From NCBI RefSeq assembly GCF_003096095.1, contig NZ_CP015453.1:62001-126000 (forward strand): a DNA stretch of 64,000 nt, in the 5' to 3' direction. Origin of the DNA: Dietzia psychralcaliphila. Its GTDB lineage: Bacteria > Actinomycetota > Actinomycetes > Mycobacteriales > Mycobacteriaceae. The notes below the pieces were generated by a model that was not told where the DNA came from, ran no database searches, and was given only the letters and a program-made list of their open reading frames with translations. Below are positions 8,914 to 18,585 of this stretch, one piece after another. Every line of letters starts with the position of its first letter. Within the stretch, counting starts at the first letter, position 1. The position numbers and the translations under genes were made by a program.

Positions 8914-10869
8914 ATGCTTCGTAAACTCGTCGTCGCCCTATCGGCGATAGCCCTGGTGGTGGGACTGGCTCCCACTGCAGCGGCGCAGAACACCGGATCC
9001 GTTCGCATCGGTGACTTCACCTTTAACGCCTCCATCAACTCGGGTCAGAGCCAGCTCCGCCCCGGTGGGCACGTTCGAATTGATCTCACCGCCACCAACA
9101 CGCATGGTGAATGGCAAGGTTGGCCACCTGCTGCCCCGGCCCGGGTTCTGAACACCTACGGGGTGACTATGCCGAGTGGATTCACGGGTCTATCCGGCGG
9201 CGGCTCCAATATGACCAACCTTGGTGACCATAGCCAAGCCAACTACTGGGGTGGGCAGCCGAGCGCGACTGATCGATTAGTCAATCGCGATAGCTCTCGC
9301 TCCGGCTGGCTCAGCGTCCGCATTCCCGAGGACGCCCAAGGGGGGAGCACCCATCAGTTCGGGCTCCGCGCCAATCTGGAAACTCTCCAGAACTGGCAAC
9401 CGACCCGCGAGAATGTCATTCGTTTCACGCTGCCGGCGGTGGCCACCAACACCTCGGTGACCGCCAACCCCGCCACCGTGGAGGAGGGCACCAACACCAC
9501 GCTGACCGCCGACGTGTCCGCGGTCCACGGCAGCAACGGCGTCACCGCCGGTGACATTGTGTTCGAGGTGAACGGCACCTCGGTCGGATCCGCGCCGGTC
9601 GGACCGGACGGTAGGGCGAGCATCCCGTATACGGTGCCGCTACTGGACAACCGGGACCCGATCACGCAGAACGTCACGGCCCGCTATTCGGGTGATGCAC
9701 CGAGGTTCGCCGCCTCAACCTCCACCACGACCGTCCGGATCGAGCCCGAGGCGAAATCCGAGGTCACCAGCACTGTCGACCTGGCCGCGACGCGTGGACT
9801 GGTCGAGAACGGACGACTACCGGTTACGCTCGACGTGGCGATCGACACGAGTGACGGTCTGGACCTACCCGAGGGCGCCGAGGTCGAGATCCTGCGCGAC
9901 GGCGTCGTCGTCGACACTCTCGCCGTCGACGGGGTCACGGCAACCTTCACCGATGACCTCGACGCCACCACCGACGCGACCTACGTCTATACGGTCCGTC
10001 TGCTGGAGACGGAGACCTACGACACCATTTACCGCTCGGCGGAATCCGAACCGGTGGAAGTGGAGGTCGCACCCGAGGTCACGCCCGAGGTGACGGTAGG
10101 CGTCGACTCGGCCGCCGTTCTCATCGGACGCGCCGTCGACATCACCGCCACGGTGACTGCAGACGGAACCCCGCTGCCGGCCGGCACCGTGGTGTCCATC
10201 CGGTCCAACGGTCGTGACATCGGTACCGTCACGACCGACGACGACGGCAACGCGGTCCTGGCCGGCCACGAGTTCGACACCCCCGGTGACAAGCGCATCG
10301 TCGCCGTGTTCGACGGTGGCCGGATTGGCGGCACCACCTACGGTGCCGTCACCTCCGCCCCCGCCACGGTGACGGTCGAGGCGCTGCCCGAGATCGACAC
10401 GGGCACCACCATCGAGTTGGAGACGGTGGCCACCGCAGGCGACGAGGTCACCATCACAGCCGTGGTGTCCCGCCTCGACGGAGGGGACCTCACCGACGCG
10501 GGAACCGAGAACCTCGGCTCTGTGTGGTTCTTCCGGGACGGGGACGCAATCGGCTCGGCTCCGGTCGTGATTGACACGGTCACCGGTGAGGCGACCGCGG
10601 TGTTCACCCACCGGTTCGCCGAACGCGGAGAATTCCGGATCACGGCCGACTACTCCGGTGCGTCCGGCTCGGACGAGGTGATCGCCCCGTCCGAGACCAC
10701 CGAGGCGACCGTGGTGACGGTGTCGCCGTCCGACATCGTCATCGACGAGCCGGGGCCGCCGTCCAACGAGCTCGAATTGAGCTTCGGCTCCCTCGATCTG
10801 GGTAGCGTCATGGACGCGATAGGAGAAGAAGGTCTGAGCAGCCTGGGAGGCCTGGTCGGTGGGAACTGA
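8914..10869 (+). CDS. secreted Ig-like protein, paralogue of the giant protein
   Basis: A 651-residue secreted protein. The signal peptide ends after PTAAA (residue 24). Residues 25 to about 175 are clearly homologous to residues 43-189 of the giant minus-strand protein: both carry NTYGVTMPSGF, a W-G-G-Q-P-S motif and GWLxxRIPExxQGG. About four diverged Ig-like repeats follow. The tail (SFGSLDLGSV...SSLGGLVGGN) has the Leu-Gly-Ser character of its neighbours. The start has AAAGGA about 10 bases upstream. It is the second gene of the plus-strand pair and ends before a hairpin terminator. A role in surface assembly or adhesion is inferred only from architecture. Confidence 0.87.
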   Translation: MLRKLVVALSAIALVVGLAPTAAAQNTGSVRIGDFTFNASINSGQSQLRPGGHVRIDLTATNTHGEWQGWPPAAPARVLNTYGVTMPSGFTGLSGGGSNMTNLGDHSQANYWGGQPSATDRLVNRDSSRSGWLSVRIPEDAQGGSTHQFGLRANLETLQNWQPTRENVIRFTLPAVATNTSVTANPATVEEGTNTTLTADVSAVHGSNGVTAGDIVFEVNGTSVGSAPVGPDGRASIPYTVPLLDNRDPITQNVTARYSGDAPRFAASTSTTTVRIEPEAKSEVTSTVDLAATRGLVENGRLPVTLDVAIDTSDGLDLPEGAEVEILRDGVVVDTLAVDGVTATFTDDLDATTDATYVYTVRLLETETYDTIYRSAESEPVEVEVAPEVTPEVTVGVDSAAVLIGRAVDITATVTADGTPLPAGTVVSIRSNGRDIGTVTTDDDGNAVLAGHEFDTPGDKRIVAVFDGGRIGGTTYGAVTSAPATVTVEALPEIDTGTTIELETVATAGDEVTITAVVSRLDGGDLTDAGTENLGSVWFFRDGDAIGSAPVVIDTVTGEATAVFTHRFAERGEFRITADYSGASGSDEVIAPSETTEATVVTVSPSDIVIDEPGPPSNELELSFGSLDLGSVMDAIGEEGLSSLGGLVGGN

Positions 10870-10896
10870 GCTATCCCGAGCTCTGCTCGACTGAGG

Positions 10897-10928
10897 AGCG
10901 GCCCGACTCCTATTGGGGGCGGGCCGCT
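10897..10928 (+). terminator. terminator of the Ig-like operon
   Basis: The arms AGCGGCCC (10897-10904) and GGGCCGCT (10921-10928) form a stem followed by TCTCTT, 28 bases after the stop codon. Confidence 0.75.
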
Positions 10929-11320
10929 TCTCTTGATCGAGTCACCACGGGTGCCAACCGGGCGGCTTTCCCCTACGGCGCGCAGGCTTGTGTCTCCAAC
11001 CTGAATCGGGTTCAATTGTTGGCGTGACGTAGGCTCACGCAGAAGTTCTCCCGAGGTCGGCGCCACCATGCCGACGCTCCGGAGAGCGAGGCAATCCCGG
11101 TGGACGGAGCAGAGATCACCCTCTCGCCCGCGCCACCCGTGAGCTCGCATCCCACGGTTGGTATCCCACAGCTCGGATCCCACCGGTGCCCGGCGTGATC
11201 GGCGGACCATCCCACGCCGGGACCCGGACACGATGTAATGAACGGACATTGTCTGAGTCGGCGCACGCGCGTCGGCTCGCCACAACGCTGTCGAACCACA
11301 ACGCTGTCGAAGGAACCCCA
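10929..11320 (+). promoter_or_regulatory. leader region of pntAB with a 16-bp tandem repeat
   Basis: No gene is evident in these 392 bases. Two adjacent identical copies of CCACAACGCTGTCGAA occupy 11280-11295 and 11296-11311, directly before the AAGGA ribosome site (11310-11314) of pntA. The promoter itself could not be assigned. Confidence 0.5.
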
Positions 11321-12934
11321 ATGGCCTCGAGCCTCGAAGAGATCCCCGATATGTCCCCGCAGACCGAGGTGAAGGACACCGCTGCCGCCCCCTCGGTAAT
11401 CGGCGTGGTCGCCGAGTCCGATGCTGCGGAGAACCGGGTCGCCGCGACGCCGGCGACCGTCGCCAAGCTGATCGGCCTGGGCTACCGGGTCGTGGTGGAG
11501 AACGGGGCGGGGACCCGCGCCGAATTCTCCGACGCGGCCTACGCCGAGTCCGGCGCGGACCTGGTCTCCGGTGACGTGGCCTGGTCGAGCGACGTCGTGT
11601 TGAAGGTCGCGGTGCCCACCGAGACCGAGGTCGCGCGGCTTCGGTCCGGCGCGACCCTGGTCGGTCTGCTGGCGCCCGCACAGAACGAGCGACTGCTGTC
11701 GGTCCTCGCCGAGCGCGGGGTCACCGCCCTGGCGATGGACGCGGTCCCGCGCATCTCGCGGGCCCAGTCGATGGACGTGCTGAGCTCGATGGCCAACATC
11801 GCCGGCTACCGCGCCGTGATCGAGGCCGCCCACCACTTCGGCCGGTTCTTCACCGGCCAGGTCACCGCGGCGGGCAAGGTCCCGCCGGCCAAGGTGCTGG
11901 TGGCCGGTGCCGGTGTCGCGGGTCTGGCGGCGATCGGCGCGGCCAGCAGCCTGGGGGCGATCGTCCGCTCCACCGATCCGCGTCCCGAGGTGGCCGACCA
12001 GGTCAAGTCGATCGGCGGCGAGTACCTGCCCGTCGAGGTCCCGGATGAGGAGAAAGAGGTCTCCACCGACGGGTATGCCAAGGCCACCAGCGAGGCCTAC
12101 GACCGCGCCGCGGCGGACCTGTACTCGGCCCAGGCGGCCGACGTGGACATCGTCATCACCACCGCGCTGATCCCGGGCCGGCCGGCCCCGCGTCTTCTCA
12201 CCGCCGCGGATGTGGCGTCGATGAAGCGCGGCTCGGTCATCGTGGACATGGCCGCCGCCCAGGGCGGAAACGTCGAGGGCAGCGTCGCCGACGAGGTCGT
12301 GGTGACCGAGAACGGCGTGACGATCATCGGGTACACCGATCTCGCCGGTCGCCTGCCCGCACAGGCCTCGCAGCTGTACGGCACCAACCTGGTCAACCTC
12401 ACCAAGCTCGTCACCCCGGACAAGGACGGGCGGTGGGCGCTGGATCTGGACGACGTCGTCCAACGCGGGGTCACCGTGGCCAAGGGCGGCGAGATCATGT
12501 GGCCGCCCCCGCCGGTGCAGGTCAGCGCCGCCCCCGCCGCGGCCGCCGCCGCGCCGCTCGAGCCGCGCCCGGAGAAGAAGAAGCTCTCGGCGGGGGCCAG
12601 GCTCGGACTGATCGCCACCGGAATGGCGCTGCTGCTCCTGCTCACGGCCGTCGCGCCGGGCGACATCCCGCGCCACATCACGGTGTTCGTCCTGGCGATC
12701 GTGATCGGCTACTACGTGATCGGCAACGTCCACCACGCGCTGCACACGCCGCTCATGTCGGTGACCAACGCGATCTCGGGCGTGATAGTCGTGGGCGCGC
12801 TACTGCAGATCGGGATCGACAACACCGCCGGCCTGGTCCTGGCCACCATCGCGATCCTCGTCGCGTCCATCAACGTCTTCGGCGGCTTCGCCGTGACGCG
12901 CCGCATGCTCGGCATGTTCTCGAAGGGAGCCTGA
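11321..12934 (+). CDS. pntA: NAD(P) transhydrogenase alpha subunit (fused PntA)
   Basis: The alpha subunit of the proton-translocating transhydrogenase, which passes hydride from NADH to NADP+ using the proton gradient. It has 537 residues. The N-terminal NAD-binding domain is of the alanine-dehydrogenase type, with a G-A-G-V-A-G motif near residues 196-201 and STDPR after the second strand. An alanine-rich linker (about 400-415) leads to three or four membrane segments (about 425-535), so this is the fused E. coli-like form rather than split PntAA/PntAB. I chose the ATG at 11321 because AAGGA lies six bases upstream. pntB starts four bases after the stop, so the pair is translationally coupled. 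Confidence 0.95.
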   Translation: MASSLEEIPDMSPQTEVKDTAAAPSVIGVVAESDAAENRVAATPATVAKLIGLGYRVVVENGAGTRAEFSDAAYAESGADLVSGDVAWSSDVVLKVAVPTETEVARLRSGATLVGLLAPAQNERLLSVLAERGVTALAMDAVPRISRAQSMDVLSSMANIAGYRAVIEAAHHFGRFFTGQVTAAGKVPPAKVLVAGAGVAGLAAIGAASSLGAIVRSTDPRPEVADQVKSIGGEYLPVEVPDEEKEVSTDGYAKATSEAYDRAAADLYSAQAADVDIVITTALIPGRPAPRLLTAADVASMKRGSVIVDMAAAQGGNVEGSVADEVVVTENGVTIIGYTDLAGRLPAQASQLYGTNLVNLTKLVTPDKDGRWALDLDDVVQRGVTVAKGGEIMWPPPPVQVSAAPAAAAAAPLEPRPEKKKLSAGARLGLIATGMALLLLLTAVAPGDIPRHITVFVLAIVIGYYVIGNVHHALHTPLMSVTNAISGVIVVGALLQIGIDNTAGLVLATIAILVASINVFGGFAVTRRMLGMFSKGA

Positions 12935-12938
12935 GGAG

Positions 12939-14363
12939 ATGTCACTCGTGACCGCCGCCAATGCGGCCTACCTCGTCGCCGCGCTGCTGTTCATCATGTC
13001 CCTGGCCGGCCTGTCCAAGCACGAGACCGCCCGTCGGGGCCTGAGCTTCGGCATCGCCGGCATGGCGTTGGCGCTCCTGGCCACCGTCGCGCTGGTGATC
13101 GACCACCAGCCCGCCACCATCGGGATCGTCCTCATGGTGGTGGCGGTGCTCATCGGCGCGACCCTCGGGCTGTTGCGCGCCCGCCGGGTGCAGATGACCG
13201 AGATGCCCGAGCTGATCGCCCTGCTGCACTCCTTCGTGGGCCTGGCCGCCGTGCTGGTGGGCTGGAACGGCTACCTCGAGCCCGAGCTGCACGGTGAACT
13301 CACCGGTTCGCTGCTGGACATCCACCACGCGGAGGTGTTCATCGGCGTGTTCATCGGCGCCATCACCTTCACCGGCTCGATCGTGGCCTACCTCAAGCTG
13401 TCGGGGAAGATGAAGTCCGCGCCGCTGGTGCTGCCGGGCAAGAACCTCATCAATCTGGCCATCCTGGTGGCGTTCATCGCGCTCACCACGGCGTTCGTCA
13501 TCAGCCCGGCACTGTGGATGCTCGCCCTGGTCACGGTGCTGGCGCTGGCCCTGGGCTGGCACCTCGTGGCGAGCATCGGCGGCGGCGACATGCCGGTCGT
13601 GGTCTCGATGCTCAACTCGTACTCCGGGTGGGCCGCCGCCGCGACGGGCTTCCTGCTCGGCAACGACCTGCTCATCGTCACCGGCGCACTGGTCGGCTCC
13701 TCGGGTGCCTACCTGTCCTACATCATGTGCAAGGCCATGAACCGGTCGTTCTTCTCCGTCATCCTGGGCGGCTTCGGCATCGAGGCCGCCTCGGGCGAGG
13801 GCAAGGACCACGGGGAACACAGCGAGATCGACGTCGCGGGTGCGGCCGAGATGCTCGCGGGCGCCTCGAAGGTGATCATCGCCCCGGGTTACGGCATGGC
13901 CGTCGCGCAGGCGCAGTACCCCGTCGCCGACCTCACCCGCACCCTGCGCGAGCGGGGAGTGGACGTGCGCTTTGCCGTGCACCCGGTCGCCGGTCGCCTG
14001 CCCGGGCACATGAACGTGCTGCTGGCCGAGGCCAAGGTGCCGTACGACATCGTGTTCGAGCTCGACGAGATCAACGACGACTTCTCGGACACCGACGTGG
14101 TCCTGGTGATCGGCGCCAACGACACCGTCAACCCGGACGCCGCCGAAGACCCGGGCAGCCCGATCGCCGGCATGCCCGTGCTCCACGTGTGGGAGGCCGC
14201 CGATGTGATCGTGTTCAAGCGGTCCATGGCCGCGGGTTACGCGGGTGTCCAGAATCCGCTGTTCTTCCGCGACAACACCCAGATGCTGTTCGGCGACGCC
14301 AAGGACCGTGTCGACGACATCCTGGGCGCGCTCAAGGAGCAGCCGGTCGGGGCGGGCCGCTAG
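12939..14363 (+). CDS. pntB: NAD(P) transhydrogenase beta subunit
   Basis: The membrane beta subunit of transhydrogenase. Roughly residues 1-280 hold about eight or nine membrane helices and the proton path. The C-terminal NADP-binding domain shows [12 protein letters not shown] (about 310), [10 protein letters not shown] (about 390) and [16 protein letters not shown] near the end. The ATG at 12939 touches the GGAG at 12935-12938, which is too close. The GTG at 12948 has a nine-base gap and may be the true start, shortening the protein by three residues. Length (474) fits the family. A strong terminator follows. Confidence 0.95.
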   Translation: MSLVTAANAAYLVAALLFIMSLAGLSKHETARRGLSFGIAGMALALLATVALVIDHQPATIGIVLMVVAVLIGATLGLLRARRVQMTEMPELIALLHSFVGLAAVLVGWNGYLEPELHGELTGSLLDIHHAEVFIGVFIGAITFTGSIVAYLKLSGKMKSAPLVLPGKNLINLAILVAFIALTTAFVISPALWMLALVTVLALALGWHLVASIGGGDMPVVVSMLNSYSGWAAAATGFLLGNDLLIVTGALVGSSGAYLSYIMCKAMNRSFFSVILGGFGIEAASGEGKDHGEHSEIDVAGAAEMLAGASKVIIAPGYGMAVAQAQYPVADLTRTLRERGVDVRFAVHPVAGRLPGHMNVLLAEAKVPYDIVFELDEINDDFSDTDVVLVIGANDTVNPDAAEDPGSPIAGMPVLHVWEAADVIVFKRSMAAGYAGVQNPLFFRDNTQMLFGDAKDRVDDILGALKEQPVGAGR

Positions 14364-14387
14364 AACCGGTCGGAGAACCCGGCACGA

Positions 14388-14428
14388 CGACGAGGAGGCG
14401 GTCCCACCAGGGGACCGCCTCCTCGTCG
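14388..14428. terminator. bidirectional terminator between pntB and amt
   Basis: A perfect 18-bp stem (14388-14405 with 14411-14428) closes a five-base loop. The genes on both sides converge here. Confidence 0.9.
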
Positions 14429-14459
14429 CTGTTAGGGGTGAGCAGCAGCTACGGGCTGA

Positions 14460-15818
14460 CTAGGTCGAGGAGGTGGGCGGGGACGCGGTGGCCGCCTCCG
14501 ACTCCTCCTCCTCGGCCACGACCACGGCGTCGGTGCCGAGTCCGTCGCCCTCGAGCCCGTCCTGGAAGTAAGCCATCTCGCGGTGGTAGGCCTTGTCGAG
14601 GCCCTCCAGCTCGTCCTCCTCGGTGACCCGTAGACCCATCGTCTTGTCCAGGACCAGCGCGATGAGCAGCGTCACGGTGAAGGAGTAGGCGAGCACCGCG
14701 GCGGTGGCCAGCGTCTGGGCCCCGAGCTGCCCGAACCCGCCGCCGAACAGCAGTCCGGCCTCTCCGACGGGGGAGGCGGGATCGGCGATCACACCGATGA
14801 GCAGGGTGCCGATGATGCCGGCGACCATGTGCAGTCCGGCCACGTCGAGGGAGTCGTCGTAACCGAGCCGGTACTTGAGGCCCACCGCGTAGTGGCAGAC
14901 CACGCCGCAGATGAGCCCGATCGCGATGGCGCCGAGCGGGCTGACCGCCGCCGCGGCCGGGGTGATGCCCACGAGCCCGGCCACCAGGCCCGAGGCCACG
15001 CCCAGAGTGGTGGGGTGCTTGGCACGGACCTGCTCGGTGATCATCCAGGCCAGGGCGCCGCAGAGGCCCGCGACCACGGTGTTGAGCGCGGCCACGGCGG
15101 CGGTGTTGCCCGCGGCGACCGCGGAGCCGGCGTTGAAGCCGATCCAGCCGGCGAACAGCATGCCGGCGCCGAGGAAGGTCAGAGGAACGCTGTGTGGCCT
15201 GCTGATCGTGGGGAATCCGGCGCGTCGGCCGAGCACGAGCACCAGGGCGAGCGTCGCGACGCCGGCGTTGATGTGGATGGCGGTGCCGCCCGCGAGGTCG
15301 ATGGCGCCCAGGTTGTTGGCGATCCAGCCACCCGTGACCGAACCGTCGTCGGAGTCGAACGCGAACACCCAGTGGGCCACGGGGAAGAACACCAGCACCG
15401 GCCACACGATCGCGAACACCAACCAGGTGGAGAAGCGCATCCGGTCCGCCACGCCGCCGGCAACGAGGGCGACGGTGATCCCCGCGAACAGCAGGAGGAA
15501 ACCGGCGAACAGTGCCGGCGGCAGGCCCGGGGTCTCGGGCTCGGCCATGATGCCCCTCAGCCCCAGGTACTCGAGCGGGTCGCCGAGAAGTCCGACGCCC
15601 CCGATGGAGTTGCCGAAGGTCAGTGAGTAGCCGACCAGGACCCACAGCACGGCCATCACGGCGACCGCGCCGATCGTCATCATCATCATGTTGAGCGTGC
15701 TGCGGATGCTGACCATACCGCCGTAGAACAGGGCGAGGCCGGGGACCATGAATGCCACCGCGACCATGGCCGCGAGAACCCAGGCGGTGTCGGCCGCCGC
15801 TATGGCTACGTCCATCAT
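14460..15818 (-). CDS. amt: ammonium/methylammonium transporter
   Basis: An Amt-family channel of 452 residues with about eleven membrane helices. It carries the two pore histidines in GGTAIHINAG (His182) and LHMVAG (His330), and PGLALFYGGMV in the first helix. The start was set at the first of two adjacent ATGs (15818), which begins the first helix and has a GAGAGAAG stretch upstream; longer starts add only a basic tail. The C-terminal cytoplasmic tail (about 400-452) is acidic and Glu-rich. The gene is divergent from the type III glutamine synthetase, sharing a promoter region with GlnR-like boxes. Such channels conduct NH3 or methylamine. Confidence 0.94.
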   Translation of the reverse strand: MMDVAIAAADTAWVLAAMVAVAFMVPGLALFYGGMVSIRSTLNMMMMTIGAVAVMAVLWVLVGYSLTFGNSIGGVGLLGDPLEYLGLRGIMAEPETPGLPPALFAGFLLLFAGITVALVAGGVADRMRFSTWLVFAIVWPVLVFFPVAHWVFAFDSDDGSVTGGWIANNLGAIDLAGGTAIHINAGVATLALVLVLGRRAGFPTISRPHSVPLTFLGAGMLFAGWIGFNAGSAVAAGNTAAVAALNTVVAGLCGALAWMITEQVRAKHPTTLGVASGLVAGLVGITPAAAAVSPLGAIAIGLICGVVCHYAVGLKYRLGYDDSLDVAGLHMVAGIIGTLLIGVIADPASPVGEAGLLFGGGFGQLGAQTLATAAVLAYSFTVTLLIALVLDKTMGLRVTEEDELEGLDKAYHREMAYFQDGLEGDGLGTDAVVVAEEEESEAATASPPTSST

Positions 15819-16092
15819 TCTCTCTTCTCTCTGAGGCCACCGGGAGCGGGGCGACGTTGGGATCGTGCGTTTCACAGTGTGATCCGGGGTTGCTTTCTGC
15901 CAGGTACCGCGACGGTTGCCATTCGGTTACCGCACCGGAGCCGCACAGTGCCGGGGGCGGGTGTTTCGACGAAACCTGCACTACGACAGCCATTCTGGCG
16001 AGCTCGAACACGTAACACAGCGGTAACCACAGCGGGGTTTAGTGACAGTACATTTTGATCACCACGCAGAAACCCACGGATCAGGAGACGTC
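15819..16092. promoter_or_regulatory. divergent amt/glutamine synthetase control region
   Basis: This region between the two divergent nitrogen genes contains GTTGC-n6-GTTAC (15915-15930), GTAAC-n6-GTAAC (16012-16027) and the inverted repeat GTTTC-n3-GAAAC (15963-15975). Paired half-sites spaced by six bases resemble actinobacterial GlnR boxes (gTnAC-n6-GaAAC). TACATT at 16049-16054 is a possible -10 for the synthetase gene. The assignment is inference from pattern only. Confidence 0.5.
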
Positions 16093-17511
16093 ATGACAGT
16101 CACCGCAGACCCCTCCGTCGGGGTCGCCGACCGTGCGAACGGCGCGAGCAGGCAGTCGTCGTTCCCGACACTCGACCCCGACCGGGCCCCCGAATCCGCT
16201 CCCGGCACCCTCGCCCGGCTGGTCGCGGACTCCGGGACGCGATTCGTCCTGGCCGTGTTCACCAACCTCCGGGGCAAGCCGTGCGCCAAGCTCGTCCCGG
16301 CCTCCGCGGTGGATCAGCTGGAGGCCGGCGAGCTCGGGTTCGCCGGGTACGCCGCCGACGCGATCGGTCAACAGCCCAGGGATCCCGACCTCTTGGTGGT
16401 CCCCGACCCCCGCTCCTTCACCACCCTCGACTTCGTCAAACCCGGATTGGCCCTGGTGCACTGCGACCCCTGGGTGAGCGGGGAGCCGTGGCGATTCGCG
16501 CCGCGCGTCATCCTGGGCCGGATGCTCGCGGACGCGGCGAACGACGGGCTCGAACTCAAGGTAGGCGCGGAGGTCGAGTACTTCCTGGTCCGCAAGAACG
16601 CCGACGGGTCCCTGCGCACCGCCGACCCCAAGGACGACGAGTCCCACCCGTGCTACGACGCCCGCGGCGTGACCCGCATGTACGAACACCTGGCCGGTGT
16701 CTCCGACGCGATGAACGTGCTGGGTTGGGCGAACTACGCCAACGACCACGAGGACGGCAACGGGCAGTTCGAGCAGAACTTCGCCTACGACGAGGCGATG
16801 GTCACCGCCGACCGGGTCATGACACTGCGCTACATCATCTCAATGCTGGCCGAGCAGCGGGACATGATCGCCACCTTCATGCCCAAGCCGTTCACCGACC
16901 GCACGGGATCGGGGATGCACCTGCACATGTCCCTGTGGCGCGATGGGGACCCGGTCTTCCCCGCCGCCGGTGACGACCCGTACGGGCTCGGACTCTCGCC
17001 CACCGCGTACTCCTTCATCGCCGGAGTCCTCGCCCACGCCTCGGGGATGCACTCGGTCCTGTGCCCCACGATCAACTCCTACAAACGTATCGGGGCGCGC
17101 ACGACCGCGTCGGGGGCCACCTGGTCGCCGACCGACGCCACTTACGGGGGCAACGACCGGACCCACTACCTGCGCGTCCCCGACGGCAACCGCGTCGAAC
17201 TCCGCGGCGGCGACGGCTCGGCCAACCCCTACCTGGCCGTGGCGGTGCAACTGGCCGCCGGCCTCGACGGCGTGCGGAAGGACCTCGACCCCGGCCCCCC
17301 GGCCACGGTCACGGAGACCACCCACACCCTGCCGCCGACGCTCCTGCACGCCGTGGAGGAGATGTCCCGGGACGAGGTGGTCCGAGCCGCCCTCGACATC
17401 GTCGGCGACGGCGTGGCGGAGTACTACGCCGACCTCAAACGCGAGGAGTTCACCTCCTGGCACAACACCGTCACCCAGTGGGAGATCAACGAGTACCTGA
17501 CCGCGCTGTGA
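16093..17511 (+). CDS. type III glutamine synthetase (GlnT/GmaS family)
   Basis: A 472-residue ATP-dependent ligase joining glutamate with ammonia or an amine. Metal and substrate motifs are visible: EVEYFL (Glu160, Glu162), NGQFEQN (Glu227), GSGMHLHMSLW (about 273-283), and NSYKR with RTTASG. It lacks the Tyr adenylylation region of GlnA-I. I chose the ATG at 16093 because CAGGAG lies just upstream; a GTG at 16042 has no site. It is followed by the three mgs/glx genes, a setting known for gamma-glutamylmethylamide synthetase (GmaS). It could equally be an ordinary GlnT, because sequence alone does not fix the amine. Confidence 0.88.
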   Translation: MTVTADPSVGVADRANGASRQSSFPTLDPDRAPESAPGTLARLVADSGTRFVLAVFTNLRGKPCAKLVPASAVDQLEAGELGFAGYAADAIGQQPRDPDLLVVPDPRSFTTLDFVKPGLALVHCDPWVSGEPWRFAPRVILGRMLADAANDGLELKVGAEVEYFLVRKNADGSLRTADPKDDESHPCYDARGVTRMYEHLAGVSDAMNVLGWANYANDHEDGNGQFEQNFAYDEAMVTADRVMTLRYIISMLAEQRDMIATFMPKPFTDRTGSGMHLHMSLWRDGDPVFPAAGDDPYGLGLSPTAYSFIAGVLAHASGMHSVLCPTINSYKRIGARTTASGATWSPTDATYGGNDRTHYLRVPDGNRVELRGGDGSANPYLAVAVQLAAGLDGVRKDLDPGPPATVTETTHTLPPTLLHAVEEMSRDEVVRAALDIVGDGVAEYYADLKREEFTSWHNTVTQWEINEYLTAL

Positions 17512-17600
17512 GGCGCGGTGGCGGCTCGTGGGCCGCCAGGCCCGTCGGCCGCCAGCCCCCGACCCCCGACCCCCGACCACGACATCACCAGGAGAACCCC

Positions 17601-18503
17601 ATGTGCGGCATCGTCGGACTCCACCTGCGCGACCCGGACCTCGAACCCCGGCTCGGCGACCTGCTCACCACCATGCTCGGCGAGATGACCGACCGCGGTT
17701 CGGACTCGGCGGGAGTCGCCGTCTACGGCAACCCCGACTGGACCCCGGCCGGATCGGCCACCGTCACCGTGTTGGCCGACGGCGTCGACGCGCTGACCCT
17801 GTCCTCGCGTGTCGGCACCCACCTGGGGTGCGAGGTGCGTGGTCGTGAGCTGGGCGCGACCGTGCTCCTGTCCGCCGGGACCGGGACCGGCCCCGAGGCC
17901 CTGGCCTCCGCTGTGCGCGCCGCCGTCCCGGAGGCCGTCCTGGTGGGGCTGGGAAGCGAGCTCGCCGTCCTCAAGGGCGTCGGCCTGCCGCTGGACCTGG
18001 CCGCGGGTTTCGGACTGCCGGGAGCCTCCGGATGGCAGGGTGTCGGGCACACCCGGATGGCCACCGAGTCCGCCGTCACCCCGGCTGGTTCCCACCCCTT
18101 CTCCGTGGGCCCGGACCAGTGCATCGTCCACAACGGGTCCTTCTCCAACCACGCCTCGGTGCGGCGCGAACTGGCCCGGCGCGACATCCACTGCGACACC
18201 CTCAACGACACCGAGGTCGCCGCCCGGTTCGTGGCGGCGCAGATCGCACTCGGGGCCGGCATCGACCAGGCACTGGCGGAGATGGCCGGCGTCCTCGACG
18301 GTTTCTACACGCTGCTGGTGTCCACCGCCGAGGAGTTCGCGGTGTTCCGGGACCCGATCGCCTGCAAGCCGGCCGTGATCGCCGAGACCGACCGCTACGT
18401 GGCCATGGCCTCGGAGTACCGGGCGATGGCGCATCTGCCGGGCATCGACGAGGCGCACCTCTACGAGCCCGAACCCGGCCGCGTGTACCACTGGCACCGC
18501 TGA
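17601..18503 (+). CDS. mgsA: glutamine amidotransferase, MgsA/GlxB type
   Basis: A 300-residue class II (Ntn) amidotransferase with catalytic Cys2 exposed after Met removal (MCGIVG). It also shows DRGSDSAG, GHTRMATES and HNGSFSNH, as expected for the glutaminase half of glutamate synthase. It would release ammonia or methylamine from glutamine or gamma-glutamylmethylamide for the FMN subunit. AGGAGA lies seven bases before the ATG. It is one of three separate genes corresponding to the three parts of GOGAT; in the N-methylglutamate pathway these are MgsA, MgsB and MgsC, also named GlxB, GlxC and GlxD. The gene follows the synthetase after 89 bases. Confidence 0.88.
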   Translation: MCGIVGLHLRDPDLEPRLGDLLTTMLGEMTDRGSDSAGVAVYGNPDWTPAGSATVTVLADGVDALTLSSRVGTHLGCEVRGRELGATVLLSAGTGTGPEALASAVRAAVPEAVLVGLGSELAVLKGVGLPLDLAAGFGLPGASGWQGVGHTRMATESAVTPAGSHPFSVGPDQCIVHNGSFSNHASVRRELARRDIHCDTLNDTEVAARFVAAQIALGAGIDQALAEMAGVLDGFYTLLVSTAEEFAVFRDPIACKPAVIAETDRYVAMASEYRAMAHLPGIDEAHLYEPEPGRVYHWHR

Positions 18504-18585
18504 CACCGGCACCGCTGAACCCGCCCACCGGCGCGGCCCCGGCACCACCACAGCACCGCGGACACCCCACCAGGAAGGAAGAACG

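Noticed and set aside
12942-14186. Frame opposite pntB
   Set aside because: It is the His/Glu/Gln-rich shadow of a certain membrane-protein gene.
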